Positions 1-11,244 are shown, counted from the first letter of the stretch. The stretch is DNA of 64,000 nucleotides from Aquila chrysaetos chrysaetos (GCF_900496995.4 NW_024470393.1:1-64000), one strand, 5' to 3'. Translations and numbers: made by a program. Notes: generated from the letters alone by a model not told the origin.

Positions 1-115
1 GCTACTGGTCGCTCATTTGACGTCACCCGCACCGGTGGAGCCCCCACAGGTTGTGCTGGGGGCACTGCGGGCGGTTCCTGGGCCAGTTCCTGGTTTATAC
101 TGGTCCGTACTGGTT
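1..115. repeat. Left arm of an inverted repeat around the reversed GRM6 exon
   Basis: The reverse complement of this stretch aligns with about 1290-1405. Shared blocks include CTGGCCCAGGAAC, CCCCCAGCACAACC and CATCAAATGAGTGACC-like sequence. By eye the identity is about 80 percent, with small gaps. The arm starts at the window edge and may extend further left. Confidence 0.8.
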
Positions 116-129
116 TATACTGGTCTCAC

Positions 130-265
130 CGGATGTCATCCTCGTTGGCGAAGAGGACGACACCGCGGGCGGTCGACGTCTCCATCAGGCGCCCAATCAC
201 CTTGGCGAACTCCCCCGGGCGCGGCTCCCGCGGGATCTTGATGGACTGGGCGATGCACAGGCCCC
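130..265 (-). CDS. GRM6: GRM6 ligand-binding-domain exon, in reversed orientation
   Basis: Read on the minus strand, this 136-bp block encodes [17 protein letters not shown], then a segment ending in FANEDDIR. That is the stretch of group III metabotropic glutamate receptors just before RRVLEAA. It has an acceptor (tag at 268-266) and a GTGAGA donor (129-124). It ends in the phase (GAC ATC CG) that the next GRM6 exon at 1665 needs to make DDIR-RVLEAA, so it is the correct upstream exon. However, all the other GRM6 exons lie on the plus strand. As assembled, the exon cannot be spliced into the receptor. It sits between two inverted repeats (1-115 and about 1290-1405), so a flip of the block between them is the simplest explanation. 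Confidence 0.9.
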
Positions 266-349
266 CTACACCAGTACAAACCAGTACGGACCAGTACCCC
301 CACCACCACCCGGTAGACCCCAGTTAGGCACTGGTGGCGGCGAAGGGGG

Positions 350-1260
350 CAACGCCTTCCCTGCTCCTCCGCTGAGCCCTCCCTCCCAGTATAACCCAGT
401 GCCTCCCAGTATAACCCAGTGCCTCCCAGTATAACCCAGTGCCTCCCAGTATCTTCCAGTACAGCCCAGTGCCCCTCCCAGTACCTCCCAGCACAGCCCA
501 GTCCCTCCCTGGCCTCACATGAAGATGTGAACACCTTTCCCACCAGAGTTTCTGTCACATATGAGGGCGGATCCCTCCCTCCCAGTCCCTCCCAGTATAT
601 CCCAGTCCCTCCCAGTATATCCCAGCCCCTCCCAGTTCCTCTCCCAGTCCCTCCCAGTCTACCCCACTGCCTTCCTAGTCTCAAACCACGGCACGTTCCC
701 CTCTCCCGCTCGATTTTCTGGCACGTCCGAGGGAGGATCCCTCCCTCCCAGTCCCTCCCAGTATATCCCAGTCCCTCCCAGTATATCCCAGCCCCTCCCA
801 GTATATCCCAGCCCCTCCCAGTTCCTCTCCCAGTCCCTCCCAGTCTACCCCACTGCCTTCCTAGTCTCAAACCACGGCACCTTCCCCTCTCCCGCTCGAT
901 TTTCTGGCACGTCCGAGGGCGGATCCCTCCCTCCCAGTCCCTCCCAGTATATCCCAGTCCCTCCCAGTATATCCCAGCCCCTCCCAGTTCCTCTCCCAGT
1001 CCCTCCCAGTCTACCCCACTGCCTTCCTAGTCTCAAACCACGGCACCTTCCCCTCTCCCGCTCGATTTTCTGGCACGTCCGAGGGCGGATCCCTCCCTCC
1101 CAGTCCCCCCAGTATATCCCAGTCCCTCCCAGTATATCCCAGCCCCTCCCAGTATATCCCAGCCCCTCCCAGTTCCTCTCCCAGTACCTCCCAGCACAGC
1201 CCAGTCCCTCCCTGGCCTCACATGAAGATGTGAACACCTTTCCCCACCCCCCATTATACG
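350..1260. repeat. Compound minisatellite of CCCAGT units inside the inverted block
   Basis: Short units such as CCCAGTATATCCCAGTCCCT alternate with a longer unit of about 170-190 bp that contains CTCGATTTTCTGGCACGTCC; the longer unit occurs about three times. A segment containing CACATGAAGATGTGAACACC occurs near both ends (about 515 and 1218). No gene is seen apart from the exon at 130-265. Confidence 0.85.
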
Positions 1261-1289
1261 CCAATAACCCCCAGTATAGACCAGTAAGG

Positions 1290-1405
1290 GCCAGTATGGA
1301 CCAGTACACACCAGTATAGACCAGGAGCTGGCCCAGGAACTGCCCCCAGCACAACCCACAGTGGCTTCACCAGTGTGGGTGGCATCAAATGAGTGACCAG
1401 TAACC
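1290..1405. repeat. Right arm of the inverted repeat
   Basis: This is the partner of 1-115 in opposite orientation. The roughly 1.2 kb between the arms holds the reversed GRM6 exon and a C-rich minisatellite. Recombination between the arms would flip that block. Confidence 0.8.
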
Positions 1406-1640
1406 CCCAGTATAGACTGATATAAACCAGTATAGCCCAGTAGCCCCCCCCAGTATAAACCAGTATAAAGCAGGCAGCACCAGTAACTCAGCCAGTCTGC
1501 CCCCCAGTCCCTCGCAATAGACCCCCCCAGTGCCATCCCAGTAGCTCCAGTCACTTCCCAGTCCCCCCCAGTCCATTCCAGTCATCCCCCCATCCCTCCC
1601 AGTCCCTCCCAGTCCCCCCCCCAGTGCTCCCAGTAACCCC
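1395..1640. repeat. CCAGTA-rich minisatellite before a GRM6 exon
   Basis: Degenerate CCAGTATAAACCAGTA and CCCAGTCCCTCCC units run to the pyrimidine tract and acceptor of the exon at 1665. They belong to the same sequence family as the ACTGGGA arrays elsewhere in the window, read on the other strand. Confidence 0.7.
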
Positions 1641-1664
1641 CCCTCTCTCCCCCCCCCCCCGCAG

Positions 1665-4600
1665 GCGGGTGCTGGAGGCGGCGGCCCTGGCCAACCTCTC
1701 GGGTCACTTCTCCTGGGTGGGCTCCGACAGTTGGGGGGCCAAGATGGCGCCGGTGCAGGGGCTGGAGGCGGCCGCCCGCGGCGCCATCACCATCCTCCCC
1801 AAGCGCGCCTCCGTCCCCGGTGAGTCCTGGCATCTATGGGGCAGTCCCACGGCGCTATGGGGCAGCCCCACAGCCCCCTCGGTGGGGACGGGACGGGATT
1901 TGTTTGGCTCGGGATGGGGCGGGGGGGTTGGGCGGGGGGGGAGCGTTTGAGGAGGGTCCCGTCACCATCTTGCTTATCTGGCAATGGCGTGCCCCACGGC
2001 GTGCCCCACGGCGTGCCCCACGGCGCTATGGGGTGCCCCCCTGCAGGCTTCGACGAGTACTTCACCTCCCGCTCGCTGGAGAACAACCGCCGCAACCTCT
2101 GGTTCCACGAGTTCTGGGAGGACGATTTCAACTGCCGCCTGCCCCACAGCGAGCCCCACGGCGAGCCCCACGGCGGCCCCGGCTCACCCGTCCGCAAGTG
2201 CACAGGTAACCTCCTTCTGCCCCGTGGCGTGCCCCACCGTGTGCCCCATTGAGCCCCGGGCTCTGCCCCATAGCACCCCGCAGTGTGCCCCACGGCACCC
2301 CCGGCTGCCCCACGGCGTCTGGCTCTGCCCCATGGCTGCGATGGGAGGCGGTCTGTGCTGACCCCCATGCGTGGGTCACTCATGGGAACCTGAGCCCCGT
2401 GTACGAGGCACCCCTACATGCCCACCCCCCACTTGTGGGGCAGCCATGGGTCCCAGACCCATAAGTGTGGGGCAGAGCCTTCCCACTCAACCCCTCCCCA
2501 CGTCACGGGGCACCCTCATACCTACTCCCCACCCCATGGGGCAAGCCTTCCCCCCCCCCCCCCCCAATACGATGGGTACCACTGGGTGCCCCCCAACTTC
2601 TGGGGCAGCCGTGGGTCCCTGACCCCCAAGTGTGGGGCAGGCCGGGAGCGGATTGGTCGGGACTCGCCTTATGAGCAGGAGGGGAAGGTGCAGTTTGTCA
2701 TCGACGCGGTGCTGGCCATGGCCCACGGCCTCCACAGCCTCCTGGGGGAGGCCTGTCCGGGGGGGGGGCTCTGCGCTCGCATGGACCCCCCTGACGGCCG
2801 CCGCCTCCTCGCCCACATCCGCCGTGTCGCCTTTAATGGTACTGGGAGGCACTGGGAGGTGTTGGGAGGGGAATGGGGGACGCTAGGAGGGAGCTGGGGG
2901 CTGCTGAGAGGAGGCTGCGGGGGGGCTGGGGGCACTGGAGACCGTACTGGGATATATTGGGGAGCGCTGGAAGGCACTGGGGTGTACTGGGAGGCACTGG
3001 GAGGTGTTGGGAGGGAGCTGGGGGGTGCTGAGAGGAGGCTGGGGGGCACTGGGGGGGGGGGCTGGGGGGCACCGGAGACCATACTGGGATATATTGGGGA
3101 GCACTGGAAGGCACTGGGGTGTACTGGGAGGCACTGGGAGGTGTTGGGAGGGAGCTGGGGGCTGCTGAGAGGAGGCTGCGGGGGGGCTGGGGGCACTGGA
3201 GACCATACTGGGATATATTGGGGAGCACTGGAAGGCACTGGGGTGTAGTGGGAGGCACTGGGAGGTGTTGGGAGGGAGCTGGGGGGGTGCTGAGAGGAGG
3301 CTGGGGGGCACTGGGGGGGGGCTGGGGGGCACCGGAGACCATACTGGGATATATTGGGGAGCACTGGAAGGCACTGGGGTGTAGTGGGAGGCACTGGGAG
3401 GTGTTGGGAGGGAGCTGGGGGGTGCTGAGAGGAGGCTGGGGGGCACTGGGGGGGGGGCTGGGGGGCACCGGAGACCATACTGGGATATATTGGGGAGCAC
3501 TGGAAGGCACTGGGGTGTACTGGGAGGCACTGGGAGGTGTTGGGAGGGAGCTGGGGGCTGCTGAGAGGAGGCTGCGGGGGGGCTGGGGGCACTGGAGACC
3601 ATACTGGGATATATTGGGGGAGCACTGGAAGGCACTGGGGTGTAGTGGGAGGCACTGGGAGGTGTTGGGAGGGAGCTGGGGGGTGCTGAGAGGAGGCTGG
3701 GGGGCACTGGGGGGGGGCTGGGGGGCACCGGGGGGGCTGGGGGGCACCGGAGACCATACTGGGATATATTGGGGAGCACTGGAAGGCACTGGGGTGTAGT
3801 GGGAGGCACTGGGAGGTGTTGGGAGGGAGCTGGGGGGTGCTGAGAGGAGGCTGGGGGGCACTGGGGGGGGGGCTGGGGGGCACCGGAGACCATACTGGGA
3901 TATATTGGGGGGCCCTGGAAGGCACTGGGGTGTACTGGGAGGCACTGGGAGGTGTTGGGAGGGAGCTGGGGGGTGCTGAGAGGAGGCTGGGGGGCACTGG
4001 GGAGGGGGCTGGGGGGCACCAGAGACCATACTGGGATATATTGGGGAGCACTGGAAGGCACTGGGGTGTACTGGGAGGCACTGGGAGGTGTTGGGAGGGA
4101 GCTGGGGGGTGCTGAGAGGAGGCTGGGGGGCACCGGAGACCATACTGGGATATATTGGGGAGCACTGGAAGGCACTGGGGTGTACTGGGAGGCACTGGGA
4201 GGTGTTGGGAGGGAGCTGGGGGGTGCTGAGAGGAGGCTGGGGGGCACTGGGGGGGGGCTGGGGGGCACCGGAGACCATACTGGGATATATTGGGGAGCAC
4301 TGGAAGGCACTGGGGTGTACTGGGAGGCACTGGGAGGTGTTGGGAGGGAGCTGGGGGCTGCTGAGAGGAGGCTGCGGGGGGGCTGGGGGCACTGGAGACC
4401 ATACTGGGATATATTGGGGAGCACTGGAAGGCACTGGGGTGTACTGGGAGGCACTGGGAGGTGTTGGGAGGGAGCTGGGGGGTGCTGAGAGGAGGCTGGG
4501 GGGCACTGGGGGGGGCTGGGGGGCACCGGAGACCATACTGGGATATATTGGGGAGCACTGGAAGGCACTGGGGTGTACTGGGAGGCACTGGGAGGTGTTG

Positions 4601-7600
4601 GGAGGGAGCTGGGGGGTGCTGAGAGGAGGCTGGGGGGCACTGGGTGGGGGCTGGGGGGCACCGGAGACCATACTGGGATATATTGGGGAGCACTGGAAGG
4701 CACTGGGGTGTACTGGGAGGCACTGGGAGGTGTTGGGAGGGAGCTGGGGGGTGCTGAGAGGAGGCTGGGGGGCACTGGGGGGGGGGCTGGGGGGCACCGG
4801 AGACCATACTGGGATATATTGGGGGGCCCTGGAAGGCACTGGGGTGTACTGGGAGGCACTGGGAGGTGTTGGGAGGGAGCTGGGGGACACTGGAGACTAT
4901 ACTGGGATGTGCTGGGAGGGGGCTGAGGGTGACTGAGGGAGGTGCTGGGAGGGACTGGTGGATTACTGGGAGGAACTGGGAGGCAATGGAGAGCATACTG
5001 GGAGGCACTGGAGGCCTTACTGGGATATACTGGGAGCACTGGCTTGCCCTATAGCGGGGGGATGCCGGTGCTGGGGGGGGAGTGTCGCGGGGCCTTACTG
5101 CATAGTGGGCAGTGGGCGTTACTGGCTTTTACTGGCTTGTAGTGGGTTTTAGTGGTATTTACTGGTTCTTACTGGTGCGCAGGCAGCGCGGGGACGCCGG
5201 TGACCTTCAACGAGAACGGGGACGCCCCGGGGCGCTACGACATCTTCCAGTTCCAGGGCGGCAACGGCAGCGGCACCTACCGGGCCGTGGGGCAGTGGGT
5301 GCAGGGGCTGCGCCTGCGGGTGGGTGCCGGGCCCGCCCCTCCCCCCACCTGGGCCCCCCCTGGGTGACCCCTCCCCCCTCGCGGTCAGCTGGGTGCCCAC
5401 CGTGGTCAACTGGTGGAACCTCAATGGTCAACTGGGTGCCCACCGTGGTCAACTGGTGGAACCTCAATAGTCAACTGGGTCCCCACCATGGTCAACTGGT
5501 GGAACCTCAATGGTCAACTGGGTGCCCACTGTGGTCAACTGGTAGAACCTCAATAGTCAACTGGGTGCCCACCATGGTCAACTGGTGGAACCTCAATAGT
5601 CAACTGGGTCGCCACCATGGTCCATGGTCAACTGGTAGAACCTCAATGGTGAACTGGGTCCCCACCATGGTCAACTGGTGGAACCTCAATAGTCAACTGG
5701 GTGCCCACCATGGTCAACTGGGTCCCCCAACTGTCAACTGGTAGAACCCCAATAGTCAACTGGGTCCCCCAATGGTCAACTGGGTGCCCACCATGGTCAA
5801 CTGGGTCCTCCAACGGTCAATTGGTAGAACCTCAATAGTCAACTGGGTCCCCACCATGGTCAACTGGTGGAACCTCAATAGTCAACTGGGTGCCCACCAT
5901 GGTCAACTGGTGGAACCTCAATAGTCAACTGGGTGCCCCCATGGTCAACTGGTGGAACCTCAATGGTCAACTGGGTCCCCCAACTGTCAACTGGTAGAAC
6001 CTCAATAGTCAACTGGGTGCCCACCATGGTCAACTGGGTCCCCCAACTGTCAACTGGTAGAACCTTAATGGTCAACTGGGTCCCCCAACGGTCAACTGGT
6101 GGACCCTCAATAGTCAACTGGGCGCCCACCACGGCCAACCGGGTCCCACCACGGCCAACCGGATCTCCTCGGTGGTGGTTCTCCGGCGCGCCTGGGTCTT
6201 CTCGCTGGGTGGGGAGGGGCACGGGCAGGCGGGTCTTCTCCTCACCTCTCCTCTCTCCCCATAGGCCGAGGAGATGGACTGGGGGGCCAACACCACGGCC
6301 CCTCCCCCGTCGGTGTGCAGCCTCCCCTGCGGGCCAGGAGAAAGGAAGAAACCGGTGAAAGGCGTCCCCTGCTGCTGGCACTGCGAGCTCTGCGGCGGTT
6401 ACCGGTACCGCGCCGACCCCCTCACCTGCCTGCCCTGCCCCGCCCACCTCCGCCCCACCCCCAACCGCACCGCCTGCCGCCCCACCCCCGTCCTCCGCCT
6501 CCGCTGGGGCGATCCGTTGGCCGCCGTCCCGTTGGCTTTGGCCACCTTGGGTTTGACGGCCACGGCGGTCGTCCTGGTCACCTTCGTCAAACATCACGAG
6601 ACGCCCATCGTTAAGGCCTCGGGGCGGGAGCTGAGTTACGTCCTGTTGGCCGGCATCGCTTTGGTTTACGCCATCACCTTCATCATGGTGGCCGAACCCG
6701 GCGTGGGCGTCTGCGCCCTCCGGCGCCTCTTCTTGGGCTTGGGGATGAGCCTCACCTACGCCGCGCTCCTCACCAAAACCAACAGGATCTACAGGATCTT
6801 CGAGCAGGGGTGAGGCGCCGGGGCGGGGGGAGACCCACAGGTCCAGCTTGGGGGGGGGGTCGGGAGTCCCGGTTGGGGGTCAGGAGTCCAGGTTGGGGGT
6901 CAGGAGTCCAGGTTGGGGGTCAGAAGATGGCTTGGGGGGGGTCAGGAGAGACGTAGGATGGAGTTCCACCTATGCCATGTTCCTCGCCGAGCCCAACCAC
7001 GTCTACCGCGTCTTCAAGAAAGGTGAGTTATGGGGTGGACCAAGAGCTCTGGAGGCCCCACGTGTCCAGGTTGGGGGTCAGGAGTCTGACTTGGGGGTCA
7101 GGAGTCTGAGTTGGGGGTCAGGAGTTTGACTTGGGGGTCAGGAGGACGTAGGATGGAGTTCCACCTATGCCATGTTCCTCACCGAGCCCAACCACGTCTA
7201 CCGCGTCTTCAAGAAAGGTGAGTTACGGGGTGGACGAAGAGTTCTGGAGGACCCACATGTCCAGGTTGGGGGTCAGGAGTCTGAGTTGGGGGTCAGGAGT
7301 CTGAGTTGGGGGTCAGGAGTTTGACTTGGGGGTCAGGAGGACGTAGGATGGAGTTCCACCTATGCCATGTTCCTCGCCGAGCCCAACCACGTCTACCGCG
7401 TCTACAAGAAAGGTGAGTTCCGGGGCGGACCAAGAGTTCTGGAGGACCCACGTGTCCAGGTTGGGGGTCAGGAGTCTGAGTTGGGGGTCAGGAGTTTGAC
7501 TTGGGGGTCAGGAGTTTGACTTGGGGGTCAGGAGGACGTAGGATGGAGTTCCACCTATGCCATGTTCCTCACCGAGCCCAACCACGTCTACCGCGTCTTC

Positions 7601-10600
7601 AGGAAAGGTGAGTTATGGGGCGGACCAAGAGTTCTGGAGGCCCCACGTGTCCAGGTTGGGGGTCAGGAGTCTGAGTTGGGGGTCAGGAGTTTGACTTGGG
7701 GGTCAGGAGTTTGACTTGGGGGTCAGGAGTTTGGTTTGGGGGTCAGGAGGACGTAGGATGGAGTTCCACCTATGCCATGTTCCTCACCGAGCCCAACCAC
7801 GTCTACCGCGTCTTCAAGAAAGGTGAGTTACGGGGCGGACCAAGAGTTCTGGAGGACCCACGTGTCCAGGTTGGGGGTCAGGAGTCTGAGTTGGGGGTCA
7901 GGAGTTTGACTTGGGGGTCAGGAGGACGTAGGATGGAGTTCCACCTATGCCATGTTCCTCACCGAGCCCAACCACGTCTACCGCGTCTTCAGGAAAGGTG
8001 AGTTATGGGGCGGACCAAGAGTTCTGGAGGACCCACATGTCCAGGTTGGGGGTCAGGAGTCTGAGTTGGGGGTCAGGAGTTTGACTTGGGGGTCAGGAGT
8101 TTGGTTTGGGGGTCAGGAGGACGTAGGATGGAGTTCCACCTATGCCATGTTCCTCGCCGAGCCCAACCACGTCTACCGCGTCTTCAAGAAAGGCGAGTTA
8201 TGGGGCGGACCAAGAGTTCTGGAGGCCCCACGTGTCCAGGTTGGGGGTCAGGAGCCTGAGTTGGGGGTCAGGAGTTTGGCCTGGGGGTCAGGAGTTTGAC
8301 TTGGGGGTCAGGAGTTTGACTTGGGGGTCAGGAGTCTGACTTGGGGGTCAGGAGTTTGACTTGGGGGTCAGGAGGACGTAGGATGGAGTTCCACCTCGTT
8401 CCTCACGGATCCCGACCACATCTACTGCGTCTTGAAGCTCCATGACTTACGGGTGGGCACCCAAGACTTTGGGAAGGATCGGGGCGGGGGGGGAGCACCC
8501 AACCCCCCCCCCAACCCCCTCCCCCTCCATCCAATCAGGCAAACGCTCGGTGACCCCGCCCCGTTTCATCAGCCCCGCCTCCCAACTCTTCATCACCTTC
8601 GCCTTGAGCGGTCTTCAACTCTTGGCGTCGGCCCTTTGGCTTCTCCTCCGGCCCCCGCACGCCCTCGTCGACTACGAGATGGGCCGGACGGCGGATCCCG
8701 AAGACGCCCGCGGCGTTCTCCGGTGCGACATGGCGGAAGGCGGCACCTTGGCGGGTCTGGCGTACGCGCTTCTCCTCATGGTGACGTGCACCGTCTACGC
8801 CGTCAAAGCTCGCGGCGTCCCCGAAGCCTTTAACGAAGCCAAACCCATCGGGTTCGCCATGTACACCACCTGCGTCGTCTGGGTGGCCTTCGGCCCCATC
8901 TTCTTCGGCGCCGCCCAGTCGGCCGAGAGGGTGAGGAAGAGGAGGGGGGGGGGGGGGGCGAGGGGGGGTTTAAGGGGGGGGGTTGGGGGGATTTAAGGGG
9001 GTTTTGGGGGGACTTAAGCAGTTTTGGGGGATTTAAGAGGGTTTGGGGGGGGGACCTAAGGGGGTTGGAGGGGGGTTTAAGGGGGTTTGGGGGGGGGGTT
9101 GGGGGGATTTAAGGGGGTTGGAGGACATTTAAGGGTGTTTTGGGGGGTTTTAGGGGGATTTAAGGGGTTTTGGGGGGATTTAAGGGGGTTGGAGGACATT
9201 TAAGGGTGTTTTGAGGGATTTTAGGGGGATTTAAGGGGGTTTGGGGGGATTTAAGGGGGTTTTGGGGGGACTTAAGCAGTTTTGGGGGATTTAAGAGGGT
9301 TTGGGGGGGGACTTAAGGGGGTTGGAGGGGGGTTTAAGGGGGTTTTGGGGGGACTTAAGAGGGTTGGAGGGGGGTTTTAGGGGGGTTGGGAGGATTTAAG
9401 GGTGTTGGAGGACCTTTAAGGGTGTTTTGGGGGGTTTTAGGGGGATTTAAGGGGGTTTTGGGGGGATTTAAGGGGGTTTTGGAGGTTTAAGGGTGTTTTG
9501 GGGGGACTTAAGGGGTTTTGGGGGATTTAAGAGGGTTTTGGGGGGACTTAAGGGGGTTGGAGGGGGGTTTAAGGGGGTGTTGGGGGGTTTTAGGGGGGTT
9601 GGGAGGATTTAAGGGGGTTGAGGACCTTTAAGGGTGTTTTGGGGGACTTAAGGGGTTTTGGGGGGACTTAAGGGGGTTGGAGGGGGGTTTAAGGGGGGTT
9701 TTGGGGGGTTTTACGGGGTTTGAGGGATTTAAGGGGGTTGGACGACCTTTAAGGGTGTTTTGGGGGGTTTTAGGGGGATTTAAAGGGGTTTGGGGGGATT
9801 TAAGGGGGTTGGAGGACCTTTAAGGGTGTTTTGGGGGGTTTTAGGGGGATTTAAGGGGTTTGGGGGGATTTAAGGGGGTTTTGGGGGGACTTAAGCAGTT
9901 TTGGGGGATTTAAGAGGGTTTGGGGGGGACTTAAGGGGGTTGGAGGGCGGTTTAAGGGGGTTTTGGGGGGGTGTTGGGGGGATTTAAGGGGGTTGAGGAC
10001 CTTTAAGGGTGTTTTGGGGGGTTTTAGGGGGATTTAAGGGGGTTTGGGGGGATTTAAGGGGGTTTTGGGGGGACTTAAGCAGTTTTGGGGGATTTTAAGA
10101 GGGTTTGGGGGGGGGACCTAAGGGGGTTGGAGGGGGGTTTTAAGGGGGTTTTGGGGGGGGTTGGGGGGATTTAAGGGTGTTTTGGAGGTTTAAGTGTGTT
10201 TTGGGGGACTTAAGGGGTTTTGGGGGGACTTAGGGGGGTTGGAGGGGGGTTTAAGGGGGTTTTGGGGGTTTGAGGGATTTAAGGGGGTTTGGGGGGTTTT
10301 GGGGGGATTTAAGGGGGTTTTGGAGGTTTAAGGGTGGTTTTGGGGGACTTAAGGGGTTTTGGGGGATTTAAGAGGGTTTTGGGGGGACTTAAGAGGGTTG
10401 GAGGAGGGTTTAAGGGGGTTTTGAGGGGTTTGAGGGGGTTTGGGGGATTTAAGGGGGTTGGAGGACCTTTAAGGGTGTTTTGGGGGGTGTTTTAGGGGGA
10501 TATAAAGGGGTTTGGGGGGGTTTGGGGGGATTTAAGGGGGTTTTGGAGGTTTAAGGGTGTTTTGGGGGGACTTAAGGGGTTTTGGGGGATTTAAGAGGGT

Positions 10601-11244
10601 TTTGGGGGGACTTAAGGGGGTTGGAGGGGGGTTTAAGGGGGTGTTGGGGGGTTTTAGGGGGGTTGGGAGGATTTAAGGGGGTTGGAGGACCTTTAAGGGT
10701 GTTTTGGGGGGTTTTAGGGGGGTTTGGGAGGGTGGGGGGGTTTTGGTGGGGTGGGGGGAGAAGAAGAGGGTTGGGGGGACCCAAAGGGATTTGGGGGGAT
10801 GGGGGGGATTGGGGGGGGGGGGGTCAAGGGGTTTCAGGGTGGTCAAGGGAGTTGTGGGGGCATTTAAGGGGTTGGGGGGGGTTTCTACGGGGTGGAAGAG
10901 CAGGTGGGGGGGGGGTTCAAGGGGGACCCAGAGGGGGAGATCTTGGGGGGGGGGTCAATGGTTTTGGGGGGACATTTTGGGGGGGTTCAAGGGGTTTTGG
11001 GGGGGATTTAAGGGGAGGGTTGGGGGTGCCCCAAGGGGTGTTTAGGGCCGCCCCCCCCCCATTTTTGGGGGGGTTACGATCCCCCCCCCCCCAGGTGCAC
11101 GTGCAGACGGCGACGCTGACGCTCTCCATGAGCCTCTCGGCCTCCGTCCCCCTGGGGCTGCTCTACGCCCCCAAAGTCTACGTCATCCTCCTGCACCCCG
11201 AGCGCAACCAGACCCGCCGGCCACGCCCCGACCCCGCCCCATAG
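1665..11244 (+). CDS. GRM6: Metabotropic glutamate receptor 6-like, 3' exons (5' part missing)
   Basis: This is a class C GPCR for glutamate. In mammals mGluR6 is the Gi/o-coupled receptor of retinal ON-bipolar cells. Exons are 1665-1819, 2047-2205, 2641-2838, 5183-5319, 6265-6809, 8539-8930 and 11095-11244, all with GT-AG borders and compatible phases. In order they encode the later part of the Venus-flytrap domain ([26 protein letters not shown]), the cysteine-rich domain ([22 protein letters not shown]), and seven membrane segments with [25 protein letters not shown] and KRSVTPP. The residues [10 protein letters not shown] and [16 protein letters not shown] favour GRM6 over GRM4, 7 and 8. 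The protein ends at [16 protein letters not shown], so the cytoplasmic tail is shorter than in human. The start and N-terminal exons lie outside the window; the exon at 130-265 is reversed. The gene converges on ZWINT. Confidence 0.9.
2839..5080 (+). repeat. About 135-bp minisatellite, roughly 15 copies, in a GRM6 intron
   Basis: The motif ACTGGGATATATTGGGG recurs about 15 times at spacings of roughly 115-155 bp. Each unit also holds GGTGTTGGGAGGGAGCTGG and GCTGAGAGGAGGCTG. Units differ mainly in G-run length. Very long open frames on both strands here are by-products of the repeat. Confidence 0.95.
5380..6180 (+). repeat. About 41-bp minisatellite (GGTCAACTGG units) in a GRM6 intron
   Basis: Units such as GGTCAACTGGTGGAACCTCA and GTCAACTGGGTGCCCACCA are repeated close to twenty times between the exons ending 5319 and starting 6265. 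No coding sense was found. Confidence 0.93.
6265..6809 (+). CDS. GRM6: GRM6 exon for the cysteine-rich domain and first membrane helices
   Basis: This is the largest exon of the gene. It starts AEEMDWGAN, carries the nine-cysteine linker domain ([23 protein letters not shown]), and then three hydrophobic helices ([31 protein letters not shown]; the RRLFLGLG helix). It ends at RIYRIFEQG with a GTGAGG donor. The last roughly 75 bp plus the donor are the apparent source of the repeated cassettes downstream. Confidence 0.93.
6830..8440 (+). repeat. Tandem cassettes derived from a GRM6 exon tail plus its splice donor
   Basis: Eight cassettes begin near 6951, 7145, 7341, 7535, 7751, 7925, 8121 and 8375. 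The first seven encode TYAMFL(T/A)EPNHVYRV(F/Y)(K/R)KG followed by a GT donor (mostly GTGAGTT, once GCGAGTT). The eighth is degraded. Both the coding part and the following intron sequence (GACCCACATGTCCAGGTTGG) align with the end of the real exon at 6740-6860 ([39 protein letters not shown]). Cassettes are separated by about 20-bp repeats, CAGGAGTTTGACTTGGGGGT. They are nearly identical to each other but far from the functional exon. They end one base short of its phase, so splicing them to the exon at 8539 would shift the frame. I treat them as repeats, not exons. Confidence 0.85.
8539..8930 (+). CDS. GRM6: GRM6 exon for later membrane helices
   Basis: It begins [16 protein letters not shown], contains [26 protein letters not shown] and [15 protein letters not shown], and ends at AQSAER with a GTGAGG donor. 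The next exon (11095) continues [17 protein letters not shown]. The match to human mGluR6 is close through the loop containing the conserved cysteine. Confidence 0.93.
8931..10740 (+). repeat. G-rich intron array (GGGGTTTT, GGGGATTTAAGGGG)
   Basis: About 1.8 kb of units such as GGGGGATTTAAGGGGGTTTT and GGGGGACTTAAGGGG. Runs of four or more G occur every 5-10 bases on the coding strand, which predicts dense G-quadruplex potential in the GRM6 pre-mRNA. The remaining 10741-11094 is also G-rich and leads to the C-rich acceptor of the last exon. Confidence 0.92.

Noticed and set aside
2669-5039. Very long minus-strand open frames (over 600 residues) rich in [15 protein letters not shown]
   Set aside because: They are translations of the 135-bp minisatellite, whose unit happens to lack stops in several frames; open frames exist on both strands with no splice or family support.
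6830-8440. CRISPR-like or mutually exclusive exon array
   Set aside because: Regular repeats with spacers suggested this, but the spacers are themselves repeats, the genome is vertebrate, and the cassette phase does not match the next exon. Described as exon-derived repeats.
8931-10740. Interstitial telomere
   Set aside because: GGGGTTTT resembles ciliate telomeres, but vertebrate telomeres are TTAGGG and the tract lies wholly inside a GRM6 intron with mixed unit types.
10582-11244. 220-residue GLGGF-rich open frame
   Set aside because: Its N-terminal two thirds is the G-rich intron read through; only the last GRM6 exon (11095-11244) is real.
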